Below are positions 21,444 to 35,071 of a stretch of 64,000 nt of DNA, in pieces (position 1 is the stretch's first letter; every line of letters starts with the position of its first letter). The stretch lies in assembly GCA_963556695.1 (NCBI GenBank), contig CAUWAG010000003.1:2852001-2916000 (forward strand). Reading direction: 5' to 3'. The DNA is from Anthostomella pinea. Taxonomy: Eukaryota; Ascomycota; Sordariomycetes; Xylariales; Xylariaceae. Position numbers and translations under genes: made by a program. The notes under the pieces are model-generated. The model was not told where the DNA came from, made no database searches, and worked only from the letters and a program-made list of their open reading frames with translations.

Positions 21444-22391
21444 ATGACGTTTTCAAAAGTACCTCCCAGCGGAATCTGGGCTCCCGCCATCACATTCTTT
21501 GACCCGAAGACCGACACGCTAGACCCGGAGTCACAGGCGACATACTACTCCTACCTGTCCAAGTCGGGGCTCGCCGGTCTCGTCATCCTAGGCACCAACG
21601 CCGAGACCTTCCTGCTCACCCGCGAGGAGCGCAAAGAGCTCCTCCAGGTAGCTCGAAAGGCATGCGGGCCCGACTTCCCCATCATGGCGGGCGTGGGCGG
21701 GCACTCCACCAAGCAGGTGCTGGAGTACATCGCCGACGCCGCCGACGCGGGCGCGAACTACGCGCTCGTGCTACCCCCGGCCTACTTCGGCAAGGCCACC
21801 ACTGCCCCCGTGATAGACGGCTTCTTCGCCGACGTCGCTTCGACCTCTTCCCTCCCCATTGTCCTGTACAACTTCCCCGGCGTCTGCAACGGGGTCGACT
21901 TGGACTCGGATACGATCGCCAAGCTGGCGAACAAGCACAGCAACATCGTCGGCGTCAAGCTGACATGCGGTTCCGTGGCCAAGATCACGCGGCTGGCTGC
22001 CGAACTGCCCGCCGAGCGGTTTGCGACCTTTGGCGGACAGTCGGATTTCCTGATCGGAGGGTTGGCAGTCGGCTCGGCGGGCTGCATCGCCGCGTTTGCG
22101 AACGTGTTCCCTAGTACGCTTGTCCGGATTTATAAGCTCTACAAGGAGGGCAAGTTCGAAGAGGCCCTGTCCTTGCACCAGAAGGCAGCGCTCGCGGAAC
22201 AGCCGTGCAAGTCCGGCATCGCGGCGACGAAATACGCAGCGGCCATCCACACCGCCAAGGCCGCTGGTATCGAGGGCGCGGAGGAGAAGCTGAAGCCGAG
22301 ACGGCCGTACTCGGAGCCTTCTGAGGCGGCCAAGAATGCCGTTGGCACCCAGATGGCGGAGCTGGCGAAGATCGAGGAGAGTCTTAGATAG
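21444..22391 (+). CDS. Dihydrodipicolinate synthase-family aldolase
   Basis: Single exon, 315 aa from ATG 21444 (context CATAATGACG). The open frame extends further upstream, but the family N-terminus starts here. It is a class I Schiff-base (beta/alpha)8 aldolase of the DHDPS/NAL family: catalytic Lys172 in IVGVKLTCG, the Tyr of LYNFPGV (142), and the pyruvate-binding loop GTNAE (50-54), where bacterial DapA has GTTGE. Fungi make lysine by the aminoadipate route, so lysine synthesis is not its job. Known fungal members cleave 2-keto-3-deoxy sugar acids or 4-hydroxy-2-oxoglutarate, and substrate cannot be told from sequence. The changed GTNAE loop fits a non-DapA role. No signal peptide; probably cytosolic. 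Confidence 0.85.
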   Translation: MTFSKVPPSGIWAPAITFFDPKTDTLDPESQATYYSYLSKSGLAGLVILGTNAETFLLTREERKELLQVARKACGPDFPIMAGVGGHSTKQVLEYIADAADAGANYALVLPPAYFGKATTAPVIDGFFADVASTSSLPIVLYNFPGVCNGVDLDSDTIAKLANKHSNIVGVKLTCGSVAKITRLAAELPAERFATFGGQSDFLIGGLAVGSAGCIAAFANVFPSTLVRIYKLYKEGKFEEALSLHQKAALAEQPCKSGIAATKYAAAIHTAKAAGIEGAEEKLKPRRPYSEPSEAAKNAVGTQMAELAKIEESLR

Positions 22392-22915
22392 TGTTGGCTT
22401 ATAGCGGCCTGCACTGTGAAGGAATAATCATCAGAATGTTTTGCTTGTCCCAAGGTGCTGATATCAGTCAATGAGTCTCCCTAAAACTCCACGATTCAGG
22501 GGTGTACGCGATCTTACGAGGGTCCAGTGTGCATGGGCGTGCAAGAGTAGCCGACTACCATCAAATCATATCTGAAGCCCATTAGGTACCAGGAAGTCTC
22601 AATTCCTACTACATCATATTTCCTCTAGAGAACAATTACTGGGCATCAACCCTATTCAGATCGATTCATGGGACGCCTTCCAGTTAGGAACGCCTTCATC
22701 TGGAACACCATCAAGCCATGACAAGTAAAGCAAGCCTCGTCTCCTCGAGCCAAGCAAATACTGCTCGTCTTTATGTATCATCACATGAAGTGACGAAAGT
22801 CCCAAGCGTACCTAAGCACCTATAGTAAGACCCTCACCATCCTCGCAGACTTCAATATTACCCACTGGCAGTGGCCCATACGTGCCACTCATCTTATCTC
22901 GCTACCCCCATCTAA
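22392..22915. other. Intergenic between convergent genes, nothing recognised
   Basis: 3' flanks of the aldolase and of the minus-strand Nudix gene; no feature seen. Confidence 0.5.
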
Positions 22916-23652
22916 TCACCTCGAAAGGTCAAGCTGGGGATGTTCCCGGACCAAATTCCGAATAGGCAAAAAGCACCTCTCACCACTCCACTCCGCCGCC
23001 TCATCATCATGGTGCTCGCACCACCGCCGAACGTCCTCCCACCGCATCCAGTGCCAGCCCTCGCACTTATCCGGCTCCAGGATCTGTCATGCTTGTCAGG
23101 TCTCTCGCTCCTTCTCTCTCCCCATTCCTACAACCTCGAATGTTCAAAACCGGGCAGGGGTTCAAGGGGGAGCAGGAGTTCGAACGATATCGGTACTTAC
23201 CTCCGGCTGAGCATCGCGTTCGATCATCTCACACCGCACAAAAATCGTGATATAATGCTTCGCCCCGTCAAACACGTCGTTCGTCACAGCCACGACCCCG
23301 GTGCCCCTGACGCGCAGTCCGGTCTCCTCGAGGGTCTCGCGCTCGGCGCACTCGATGAAGGACTCGGTCATTTCGAGGTGGCCGCCCGGGAAGGCCCAGG
23401 TGCCTTTTCATGCCGTCAGTAAATGTTCGTTCCAGGCCCATGTGGGTAGGTTGGTGGGTAAGTGAATGTGTCAGGGGAAGGTAGGGCTTGAATAGTTTGA
23501 AGAAAACAAGAAAAAAATAAAAAAGGAACTGAGAAATAGTACCCACCTGAACCGTGGCTGCCGGCCCGCTTGCCCATCACGAGCTCGCCTTTCGCATTGC
23601 AGACTATGGCGGCGACGCCGACGCGCGGGTGGGGTGGCGCGGGGGTGGCCAT
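22916..23652 (-). CDS. NUDT15/MTH1-type Nudix hydrolase, 158 aa, three exons
   Basis: Exons on the minus strand are 23652-23547, 23403-23201 and 23083-22916, joined in frame with donors GTGGGTAC and GTAAGTACC and acceptors AAAAG and GACAG. The spliced product has the full Nudix box G43-x5-E49-x7-R57-E58-x2-E61-E62-x-G64 ([20 protein letters not shown]). The preceding [12 protein letters not shown] is created by splicing, and the C-terminal half has [12 protein letters not shown] and FLPIRNL. These enzymes hydrolyse nucleoside triphosphates or related diphosphates to monophosphates, often as pool sanitation. NUDT15-like (oxidised or thio-dGTP) is the nearest pattern; a dihydroneopterin triphosphate pyrophosphatase role is an alternative. 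No targeting signal. Confidence 0.85.
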
Positions 23653-23998
23653 GTCTCCAAACCAATGGAAAGCCTTGAGACTTTGTCTTATGCCAGTGGC
23701 GATCGTGAGTTCGTAACTCAAGTTAAAGGTACGACACGGTCGTGGGATGAGATTCAAGCCAGTCAGTCGGTGGACGGCCGAGGTGGGTGGGTGTGGCGGC
23801 TGCTCACCGAAGTCGGGACAGTGACCGTGACTAGCTTACATACTGTCCTGTTGATAGAATATTTCCTAATAGCACGTTATTTATGAATAACACTTTATTT
23901 ACTATTATACGAACATACTATAACGGATTTAAAGTTCAAGAATCATTATTTAGACCAAACTACAACAAGAGTGAGACAGCCAACGCCACAGTTTATCA
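23653..23998. other. Intergenic, AT-rich in its second half
   Basis: Promoter side of the Nudix gene, then an AT-rich stretch (about 23860-23960) at the 3' end of the HET locus. No gene is recognised. Confidence 0.45.
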
Positions 23999-26076
23999 TC
24001 ACACAAGCGTTACTTGGTCGAAAAAGACACCAGGTATACGAGACCCTATCAAATTCCCACCATACGCTATGCGGAAGAGCTCGCCGTCCATGACTCCATG
24101 GACATATCCTTCGCCGCAAATCGCATACCCGTCCCACCGGCTCGTGGGCCTCAGCACATACGGCACGCGGCCCCCCAACAACGCGCAGAGCGAGTCACCT
24201 GGTCGGGAATTACTCGGCACCAGTGCAAGATAGCCGCGCGACGTCTGCGCCACGCACCGCGCCTCGAGCAAGCTACAGACCATGGCACAATACTCTCTCG
24301 CCATGCGCGACCGCGTCTCGTCGGTACCCTCGTTGTTACGACTACCGGTGAAGACCATCTTGGCTACCTTGAGCACTTTGGACACCGCCAAGTGGCCATC
24401 GCTCGGTCTGGCGGTCGGCGACGGCGACTCTTCACACTCGATCCACATGTCCTTGTATGTCTGCGACACCCAGCCTACGTCCTGCACAAAGGTCCTGCGG
24501 GCAGGTTGCAAGAGGGCCAGCCCCACGTCCCGCTTGTAGTGGCCGATCTGCTCCAGGAGAAGGTGCTCTCTGGTCTCGCGCTGCACCGCTATAGGCAGCC
24601 GTGTCGGCGCAGAGGGTCCTCAGTAATGCCAGCGAAGAGCTCTCGCCTGTCGGTGCGTATACCTCAGGCATCAAGAGCCCGGCGTGCAGCAGCCTGATCT
24701 CGAGTATAATGTCATTCCATGTCACTTCCTCTCGATTGTTGAGCTCTCTCAATCTATTGGTAAACTGCGACGTCGGCGTGACTATTTTTACGCTGTCGAA
24801 AACTCCGCCAGTGAGCACCAGCTTCTCTTTATCCGTCTGCGGCAGGTCCGAGAAGTCGGGTATGAAAGACAGAGTGAAGTTATAGAAGGTATTTTCACCT
24901 CGGTGGATCGAAGCCTGAAACTCCTTCTTCTCCCAGCTCTTGTCTGGGAGTCAGCTGGAGCGGGAGATTGGGATCAGACTTGTACCACACTGCGTCTGCC
25001 TCCAGTCGGGGACCCAGGACGGGAGGTCATCGACCGGCCGCGGCTTGTCGAGCTGATGGAAGAAGTCGAGGCTGTTGTCCTGGCGGATCAGGGCCCTCGT
25101 AGTCAGCGTGTAGATCGATGTCACGTCGCTGGTATCTGGCGTGATGAGGCCAGGCGCAATGTTGGCAAGGCCGAGCAGCGAGTACACACGGTCCCGGGGG
25201 TCTGAAAATGCCAAGCCCCGAGTCTTGCTCAGGAGATTCGTCATCGAGAACTCGTCATCGAGAACTCGTCATCGAGAACTCGTCCAGTCTGCGTGGCTCA
25301 CCCACCAAGTGAAACAAGGCCCAGTAGTCGGCGCGGGCCGATGCGAACTTGGAGACCCCCGGAAGTCCGGCTCCGTCGACCCCGAGCCGCGCCGCGGCAA
25401 AGGCAAAGACGAGGGTGTGCCAAGGGAGGCAGTGCGAGCCACATACGACACGGATATTCTCCGACAGACAGACTTCCTGGAACGTCCAGGCTCGCGTGAA
25501 CCATGGCTTGTCCAGAAAGCGGAAGAGGCGAGGCAGGTCGAATGCCGACAGCCGAGCCCGAACCCCCCTCTGTGTTGCGGCCTGGGGCTTATCGTACCAC
25601 ATGGAGGCGTACGTCGCGAGGTGCTCGAAGCACTGGCACGCCCACCGTGTCTCATCATCATCACCATCGCCCTCGGCCTCGCCGACCCACACGACGGCCA
25701 GGGACGCCTTCTGGTAGATGTAGCGCATCAGCGGGAGCTGGACGGCCTTCTCCACATTGTCTTGCTGATTGATGCAGAGGGCGTCGATCCATATAGTCCG
25801 ACGCTCGGCGGGGTGGCGGAGCCGTCGCAGGGCTTCGAAAAGGTTTTTCGTGGCGACCAAGGCGAAGTGGTCGATATAGATGCGCCTTGTGCCGTCTGAT
25901 ACGTCGCCCCATGTGTATGATAATGCTTCGAACGGCTGGTCTTGGTCGAGGCGGATATGAGCGAGTGTGAGGTTGACCTTGTCGGGAAAATTACCGGGAA
26001 CGATGGTCACAACGCGGATGCTGTACTTGTGCTCTAGTGGGCGGTAGCGATAACTCGGCACTGCCTGTCCACTCAT
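23999..26076 (-). pseudogene. HET-domain (heterokaryon incompatibility) gene, frame broken
   Basis: The ATG at 26076 (MSGQAVPSYRYRPLE) opens a typical HET domain: FEALSYTWGD, IWIDALCINQQD, KASLAVVWVGEA, PWFTRAWTFQEV, then DPRDRVYSLLGLA, LPSWVPDW and the C-terminal GESSSLALLRTLCAD and VPYVLRPTSRWDGYAICGE. HET proteins act in non-self recognition and can trigger cell death. Three places interrupt it. First, a 14-bp motif in three tandem copies (25238-25279) shifts the frame and causes a stop at 25255; one copy would read through as RRLDEFSMTNLLSK. Second, an in-frame TGA at 24953-24951, which may lie in a 42-nt intron (24985-24944; donor GTACAAGT, branch GCTGAC, acceptor CCCAG). Third, a one-base frame change near 24590-24586, after LLRTLCAD. 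It is best called a pseudogene, or a gene in an off state. Confidence 0.8.
25238..25279. repeat. 14-bp tandem repeat, three copies, inside the HET gene
   Basis: TCGTCATCGAGAAC is repeated three times without mismatch (25238-25251, 25252-25265, 25266-25279) and followed by the partial unit TCGTC. Two extra units add 28 bp, which is not a multiple of three. Confidence 0.95.
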
Positions 26077-26558
26077 GATTTCGGATATCTGTAGAGGATA
26101 AGTTGATGAAGGCACATGACATTCAACTTGGGGGTTTTCATCGGGTGGGCTGATGACGGAACCCAATCATCCCATGTCCCAGGGCTGCCCAACTGGCCAG
26201 ATCGTGTTCGAAGCTTGCGCCACACTCTGGGGGTAGTATGTGTAACACGCCAAAAGCAGAGGCCCCCGTACTGGTCGTACAAGGTACAGTAATGGGTTAC
26301 ATGTATTATTTAGATGAATGCCATATTCATGCCATGACACCAAGCCATCTTGTTTTTACCGAACATAATGCGTGGAGAGGGTGCATAGATGGAGGCCATA
26401 TTTCAGCAATGTGTTCATTATCAATGTACAATGGTGCGCAATATCTTCCCGGAACACGATGCCGCCATGACATGCTCAAGGTTTGACGTACCCAAGTAAG
26501 CTTCTACAAGAACTCCGCGGCTTCAGACACCCAATGTAACAACGAATCGATGGTATCC
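26077..26558. other. Intergenic, nothing recognised
   Basis: Upstream of the HET locus and 3' of the NUDT19-like gene. Short unsupported frames only. Confidence 0.45.
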
Positions 26559-27731
26559 TCACAGATGTGAAGAAGCCCCCTTCGCCTTCTCAGCGGCCCT
26601 CTCCTCCGCAAGCACTTCCTGCCTATCCCGAACCTCAACATCCTTCACAACGCCCTTCCCAAACTTGACCAAAACAACTCTCTCCCAATCACCCCCTCTA
26701 GCACTCCCCCTGAGCTCCGGTCCAGGCTTGTCGAGCCCAAGTATAGCCCTCTGGTCGCTCTGCCGCATCCCCAGCGTCACCGGACTGATGACCTTCTCAC
26801 CCCACGGGATCTGCGCCGTGGGATATTTCGCAGCCCTCGGGTCCGCCGACGTCGGTGTCGCATTCAGAAACCCCCTCAGCTTCTCCCTTTGCATCCGATA
26901 GTGCTCCATCGTCTCCGAGGAGCTCAGCGCCTCGACCGGTGGTGGTCCGGTCAAGAACGGCGCGAGCAGGTGGAGCAGGACGAACTGCGGTGGGTAGAGA
27001 ATCAGCTCACCCTCCCGCGATCGCGTCAGCCACGTCGCGGCCTCGTCGAAGTGCGCCGTGGTGATCTCAGCGCCGCCGTCGGGGGTCGGGATCATGGCTT
27101 CCTGTTGCGCGGCCGAGATGACGGGGTCTTTGTCTGAGGAGAGGGGCAGCATGTAGATGTACATCTGGGTGGTAAAACGCTTTGGCGGCGCCAGGGGCGT
27201 TATCCACCGTGTGAAGGGGAGCAGATTGTCTGTAACATTGTTAGCAGCTGGCATGATTCATCTGGCGTGAACCTGCACAAAGGTGTTGTTACCTGTGTCT
27301 GCAACCCCGCCCACGCTCTCCAGCCACTTCCCAAAGCTGATCTCATTGCCGTGGATGGACTTGCGCGCCTCGTCGCGGTCCGCCGTCGGCAGGTTCAACA
27401 GACCGCCCTCGTTACTGCCTACTCGCGCCAGCAGTATCCCACTCTCCTCGAATGTTTCCCGGATGGCACCGAGCCGGTAAGCTATGGAGTCCTCCTGCCG
27501 CTTGGCATCGCCTGGCGGTGGGATAGTCCCATCGTGGAAGTCTGATAGATTACCGCCAGGAAAGACATGCGCGGAGGGGAATGCTGACGACGTCTGCACC
27601 CTGTGTAGCAGCAGGACTTGGTTAGTCGGTGACAGCAAGATGATGCTGGCGCTGGGTCGCGGCTCCATCGGCTTCTTCTCCGCCTTCGGCCCGGAAGCGG
27701 CAGAGTGTGACCGTCGAGCGGCCGTCGACAT
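26559..27731 (-). CDS. NUDT19-like Nudix hydrolase with peroxisomal-type C-terminus
   Basis: Exons on the minus strand are 27731-27293 and 27229-26559, 369 aa; the intron has donor GTAACAAC, branch TGCTAAC and acceptor TTACAG. ATG 27731 has a good context (TTCACCATGTCG). An upstream in-frame ATG at 27956 would add 75 residues rich in Arg and hydrophobics that could be a mitochondrial presequence. The Nudix domain begins at RPSASIILLSPTNQVLLLHR. The box is split by a long insertion between FPGGNL and RETFEESG, as in NUDT7/NUDT19 acyl-CoA diphosphatases. These cleave CoA and acyl-CoA to 4'-phosphopantetheine derivatives and 3',5'-ADP. The protein ends in SSHL, and SHL fits the PTS1 consensus [SAC][KRH][LM], as expected for peroxisomal CoA turnover. 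Substrate is inferred from the family. Confidence 0.85.
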
Positions 27732-28858
27732 GGTGAAGGCTGGTCGATGATGAAGATGACTCCTTCCAAGTATTTGGGTGCCTCGAAGCCTCTTGGAAAC
27801 TCGGTCTGGCTGATTGTGGAAGGCTCGTGTGGTATGTGAGCACACCAGCGGACAGCTGTGGAGGGGCTGGTAACATCGACCGCCTGTGACAAAGCGCAGA
27901 AGTGAAGGCCTTACTGGCAGGAGCAATGAGGGTGTCCAGTCCGGAAGCAATGACATTGCTCTTCTACAAGGAGTATACGTAACCAGCACCGTATCGCGGC
28001 AAGTGCTGTCATGCAGTTGCCCGTTCGCGTTTCAGTCAAGTTGACGGATGCCGAGGTTCAAGCAAGCGGCCTGCATAAAACGGAACAACCCGACGACGAT
28101 CTCCCAGTCGCGAACATGGATTGCGCTTGTCTCACCTGGGCACTTGCTTCCCGCGTCCCTTTCCCCTTCACGATCTCCCGTTTGGCCAACGCATGGTCAG
28201 CGTACTGTACACAATGCACTTGCCTTCGATCTTGGGCACAATGGTCGCCCGATCGGTAGGTGTTCTCGATACAGGGGACTACACTGCACACTCAGAAGTC
28301 TCCGTACACCACCCGTCCAGCAAATAACGGTATATTCATCGAATTGGGGTAAGCACTCTGGGACAAGCGGTTAACAAACCTCATGAGAACATAACTGCTT
28401 ATTCCAGGGTTCTTATTCGAAAAACAGTCTCGGGTGAGAGGACGGAGACTTCAAAATGAGTGGTGACTGCACCATGGACTTGTCGTGACTACCATCAGTC
28501 CTGCGTGACTACCACAACGAAACAGCTTGGAAGAATGGGAAGCTTCGACCTCACGAGCGCCACCCGATGGGAGAGCCCTCGCACCCATCTTCCATGCTGG
28601 AGACCCGTCCAATCCCAAAAAAAAAAACTTCACATCACAAGACCATCAATCCAAGGCAGACAGACAGCTTGCTACTGCATCGATACTCAAGTTCACTTCG
28701 ACTCTTCTGAAGCTATCACCAACACAAGAATATACTCGCTCGGCATCTCATCTCAACTCGTCATCTTTTGATCCCCACGGTAGCTCGACCTCGGTGCCTT
28801 CGCACGAACTCAATCAAATCCTCCGGCGCTCGTCAACGAAACGAGCCTGCATTTCCCC
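27732..28858. other. Divergent promoter region, nothing else recognised
   Basis: Lies between the NUDT19-like gene (minus; its 5' leader or extended N-terminus may reach 27956) and the small membrane-protein gene (plus). An A8 run occurs near 28619. No gene is supported. Confidence 0.45.
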
Positions 28859-29374
28859 ATGGCTTCAACTGTGTCTCTACCCATCTACATGCTCTTTAGC
28901 CTGATCATAACGTTGATAATGGCAAACCGGGGGATTCTCTCCGTTCTGCTCGAACCCCCCGTGACTCGACGACAGTCCCTCGAGCGAGTCGCCTTCTCCG
29001 CAACGATCATCCAGCTTGCCACATACCTCTTCGACAAAAAGGTGCTGTTCGAACCGTTTCTGACCGACAGACAGACGACGACTCCTGCCGAAAAGACCCT
29101 GTGTGTCCTTTTCTATGCGTGCACCGTGACCGCCATGACCATGGCGACGGGCGTCGGTCTGCTCGCAACGGCCAAGCTGTTCGGCCGCAACACCATGTGG
29201 CCAACTTACGCGTCGCGCATCGGGTGGATTATGTACAGGACGTACGTGTGCGTCTCGGGGTTGTCTATCGGGCTGGGCGACGACTGGGTCCTTCGGTTCC
29301 CCTTTGAGCTGATGGGGTGGATTGCGTTCCCTTTCCTGCTGGAATTATGGATCCCTATACTCGAGACATCATAG
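28859..29374 (+). CDS. Small multi-pass membrane protein, 171 aa, function unknown
   Basis: Single exon from ATG 28859 (context CCCCATGGCT). Four hydrophobic segments are visible: residues ~5-22 (LPIYMLFSLIITLIMA), ~45-60, ~80-105 (CVLFYACTVTAMTMATGVGL) and ~145-165 (ELMGWIAFPFLLELWIPIL). Short polar loops contain Arg and Asp. No family is recognised, so no function is given. It looks like an orphan membrane protein of the type common in Pezizomycotina. Composition and codon use agree with real coding. Confidence 0.6.
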   Translation: MASTVSLPIYMLFSLIITLIMANRGILSVLLEPPVTRRQSLERVAFSATIIQLATYLFDKKVLFEPFLTDRQTTTPAEKTLCVLFYACTVTAMTMATGVGLLATAKLFGRNTMWPTYASRIGWIMYRTYVCVSGLSIGLGDDWVLRFPFELMGWIAFPFLLELWIPILETS

Positions 29375-29861
29375 GGATGGTGGAACTTGATCAAATACGT
29401 TATTCGGGCTCGCACTCTGGCTCGGATCCTACCGACAGAGGCCGAATGATCTATGGCATCCAAGAGGTGCTATCGTCTTCGCAGGAACAGAACGCGCCCA
29501 TGTTTTAGGCGAGGAGGAAGGATATCATCTCTAGACAGCGCTTGGAGTTGGAAGAAACAGCGAATCCATCAAGTTTAGTTCTGCAATCGAGAGTCATTCA
29601 TCAAAATCGGAATAAGCGCACCGGAATAAGTATTGAAAGTGACATTTCAAACCAGAGCTACTTATTTCTGACTGCTTATGCTAGTATTTCCAACTATCCC
29701 ACTGGTGATGGAATATTGCCAACATGCGCGTACGGAGACTTATGAGGGCTGAGTGTACCTAGATGTTGACGAAGATCACATTGGTGACTGACTCACTATT
29801 TTGAAGGCAACTGGCCAGCTCCTGATCACGATCCCATGATTCCCCCAGTCAAGACCATTCC
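29375..29861. other. Intergenic between convergent genes, nothing recognised
   Basis: 3' flanks of the small membrane-protein gene and of the arylsulfatase gene. Confidence 0.45.
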
Positions 29862-33129
<3,268 letters not shown>

Positions 33130-34392
33130 ATGGCGCAAGTCGAGACTCCAGCGCTCCAGCGCCGCAACAGTTTCTACTTCGCCGAGAAAGCCGTCGCCCG
33201 CGCAAGAGCCTCTTCCCCCTCCAACACCAAAACCCACCACGCCCTGTGGCCCAGCTACACCGGCGTCGGCACAACTCTAACCTTCGACCTTGCAACCCAG
33301 GCTTACAAAGCCAAGGTCCTGTCCGAGAACACCATTCTCGCGTTCTACCCCGCGCCGGGCGACCGCAACCTGACACCCCAGCAGACCGAAGCGCGCCGCC
33401 ACGTCGTCGCCCTCTACCAGCGTCTAAGCGTTGTAGCGGACAGTGATGGTGATCCCAAGTCCCAGGACCTCCGCCCCTTCTTCAAGGCCCTCGACCAGTT
33501 CTTTTTCGGGGGGAGCCTGACGCGTGGTGTCGTTCCCCGCGCGCTGCTGAGCGTCTGCTATGTCGAGGGGTCCCCGCACTCACGCACGCAGAGCCTGAGC
33601 AGCGAGAGGCTACTGGGCATGTCCCGGTACATGCGCGCGTCGACGCGGCCGAACGTATGGATCTTCATTGCAGGTAAGCCGTTCGGGAATCCTGACGTCA
33701 ATACAAAAAACTACCGTTTAAACACGTTGCTCGGGGTCCTGCTACACGAGATGGTCCACGCGTACATGGACTGTTTCATCTGCACTTGTGGAGACTGCTC
33801 GCGGGACTTCCTTAATATCTGTGGCGTCAAGGGCCACGGGAGGGTGTTCCAGCAGCTTTTCGATTGCGTCCTGAGCACGATTGGGACGTGGCATCCGGAC
33901 TTGGATATAGACCGCATGAACGAGGGCGTGAGGGCGGGTGGTAGGGATGAGGTTGTCTTGCTTCAGGGCACGGAAGATGAGGCGTACAAGGATTGGGTGG
34001 AGGCTGGAGGTCACGTAGACGCGCTTCGCCCGCGCACGAAGGCGGCTGTGTATCGGCGCGGAGACCGGGTATATCAGTCTGAGATCCGCGTGGGCGGGAC
34101 TTGGGTCGATCCCGAGCGGCTCGATATCACGGGCGATGCTGTGCAGCGGCTTTCAAACCGCCATGCTGCAAGGCAAGCCGAAACAGGTCCGTTAGGTTTA
34201 GGGAAAATACGATCTCTTCCAGGGGTGAGACGCCTAAAACGAAGTGTAAGTTATCAGGGCTACGCATTGAAGAACGAGCTGGCCAAGGTCGGCTACGAGG
34301 TGGTGTCCTGTCCCCGACGTGGCTTGCGGACGCTGTCGTATAAGATGGATATTTGCCAGATTAGATTTAACACGCGAAGCGTGTGTTTGTGA
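33130..34392 (+). CDS. SprT-like zinc metalloprotease domain protein, 420 aa
   Basis: Single exon from ATG 33130 (context CAACATGGCG). The core is an SprT-like fold with the gluzincin motif HEMVHAY near residues 206-212. A Cys/His-rich stretch follows (CFICTCGDCSRDFLNICGVKGHG) in which the final H of GHG is the likely third zinc ligand. Family members include SPRTN/Wss1-related proteases that cleave DNA-protein crosslinks, but many fungal SprT-like proteins are uncharacterised and this one has no visible SHP box or UBZ finger. N-terminal ~40 residues are basic and disordered; the C-terminus is Arg/Lys-rich (RRLKRSVSY). Role in DNA repair is possible, not shown. Confidence 0.75.
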   Translation: MAQVETPALQRRNSFYFAEKAVARARASSPSNTKTHHALWPSYTGVGTTLTFDLATQAYKAKVLSENTILAFYPAPGDRNLTPQQTEARRHVVALYQRLSVVADSDGDPKSQDLRPFFKALDQFFFGGSLTRGVVPRALLSVCYVEGSPHSRTQSLSSERLLGMSRYMRASTRPNVWIFIAGKPFGNPDVNTKNYRLNTLLGVLLHEMVHAYMDCFICTCGDCSRDFLNICGVKGHGRVFQQLFDCVLSTIGTWHPDLDIDRMNEGVRAGGRDEVVLLQGTEDEAYKDWVEAGGHVDALRPRTKAAVYRRGDRVYQSEIRVGGTWVDPERLDITGDAVQRLSNRHAARQAETGPLGLGKIRSLPGVRRLKRSVSYQGYALKNELAKVGYEVVSCPRRGLRTLSYKMDICQIRFNTRSVCL

Positions 34393-35071
34393 TAGATATT
34401 AGAATTATACGTGCTTCTAAGACCATTATTGTATTATACCAGATGTAGGGTTGCTGAATGAGTGAAAATGAAGAAATCGCGGCTTCACTGCAAGAATATG
34501 AGCTTACGGAATGTAAGCGGGAATATTTTCACCCCCTTTCCCCCAAGTTCACAAGCTTACCCCCTACTTTCCTACAGAAGTCGGTCTGGTGTCCACTAGC
34601 AAGATGAGATAACACGGTCACGCAGCAACCTTGCGGTCTTCGGGACCATTTTAAATAAAACGCGGTCGATGTGTCAACTGACTCGAATAAACAGGGGTTC
34701 GATACTTACTTCATTACATGTCGACAATTACTACGGCTTAGCAGGAAGGGGACGGGTGGATAAGTACTCATGAACGGAGTAAAAAGTCACGAAGGTCTCT
34801 TCACCCATACAGATATCCGAGAAAGCCCGAAGCGTTGCCTTCTAGGCAACCAAACTGCTTAATAAGGTGTTCAGTCAGTCATTAGTCAGTACAATGGATG
34901 CTCAAATGGACTCTATACAATGCAAGAACCCCCAAAGCAACATCCATACAGTATCCATAACCCCACTAACCAAACGTCAAAATGAATAGACAAGCCCAAC
35001 CAACCCAGTACACACGCCGTGGAAACACCCTGCCGTAATCACTCCGATGCATCAACCAAACGACACGCCTT
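34393..35071. other. Intergenic between convergent genes, nothing recognised
   Basis: 3' flanks of the SprT-like gene and of CHK1. No gene or repeat seen. Confidence 0.5.
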
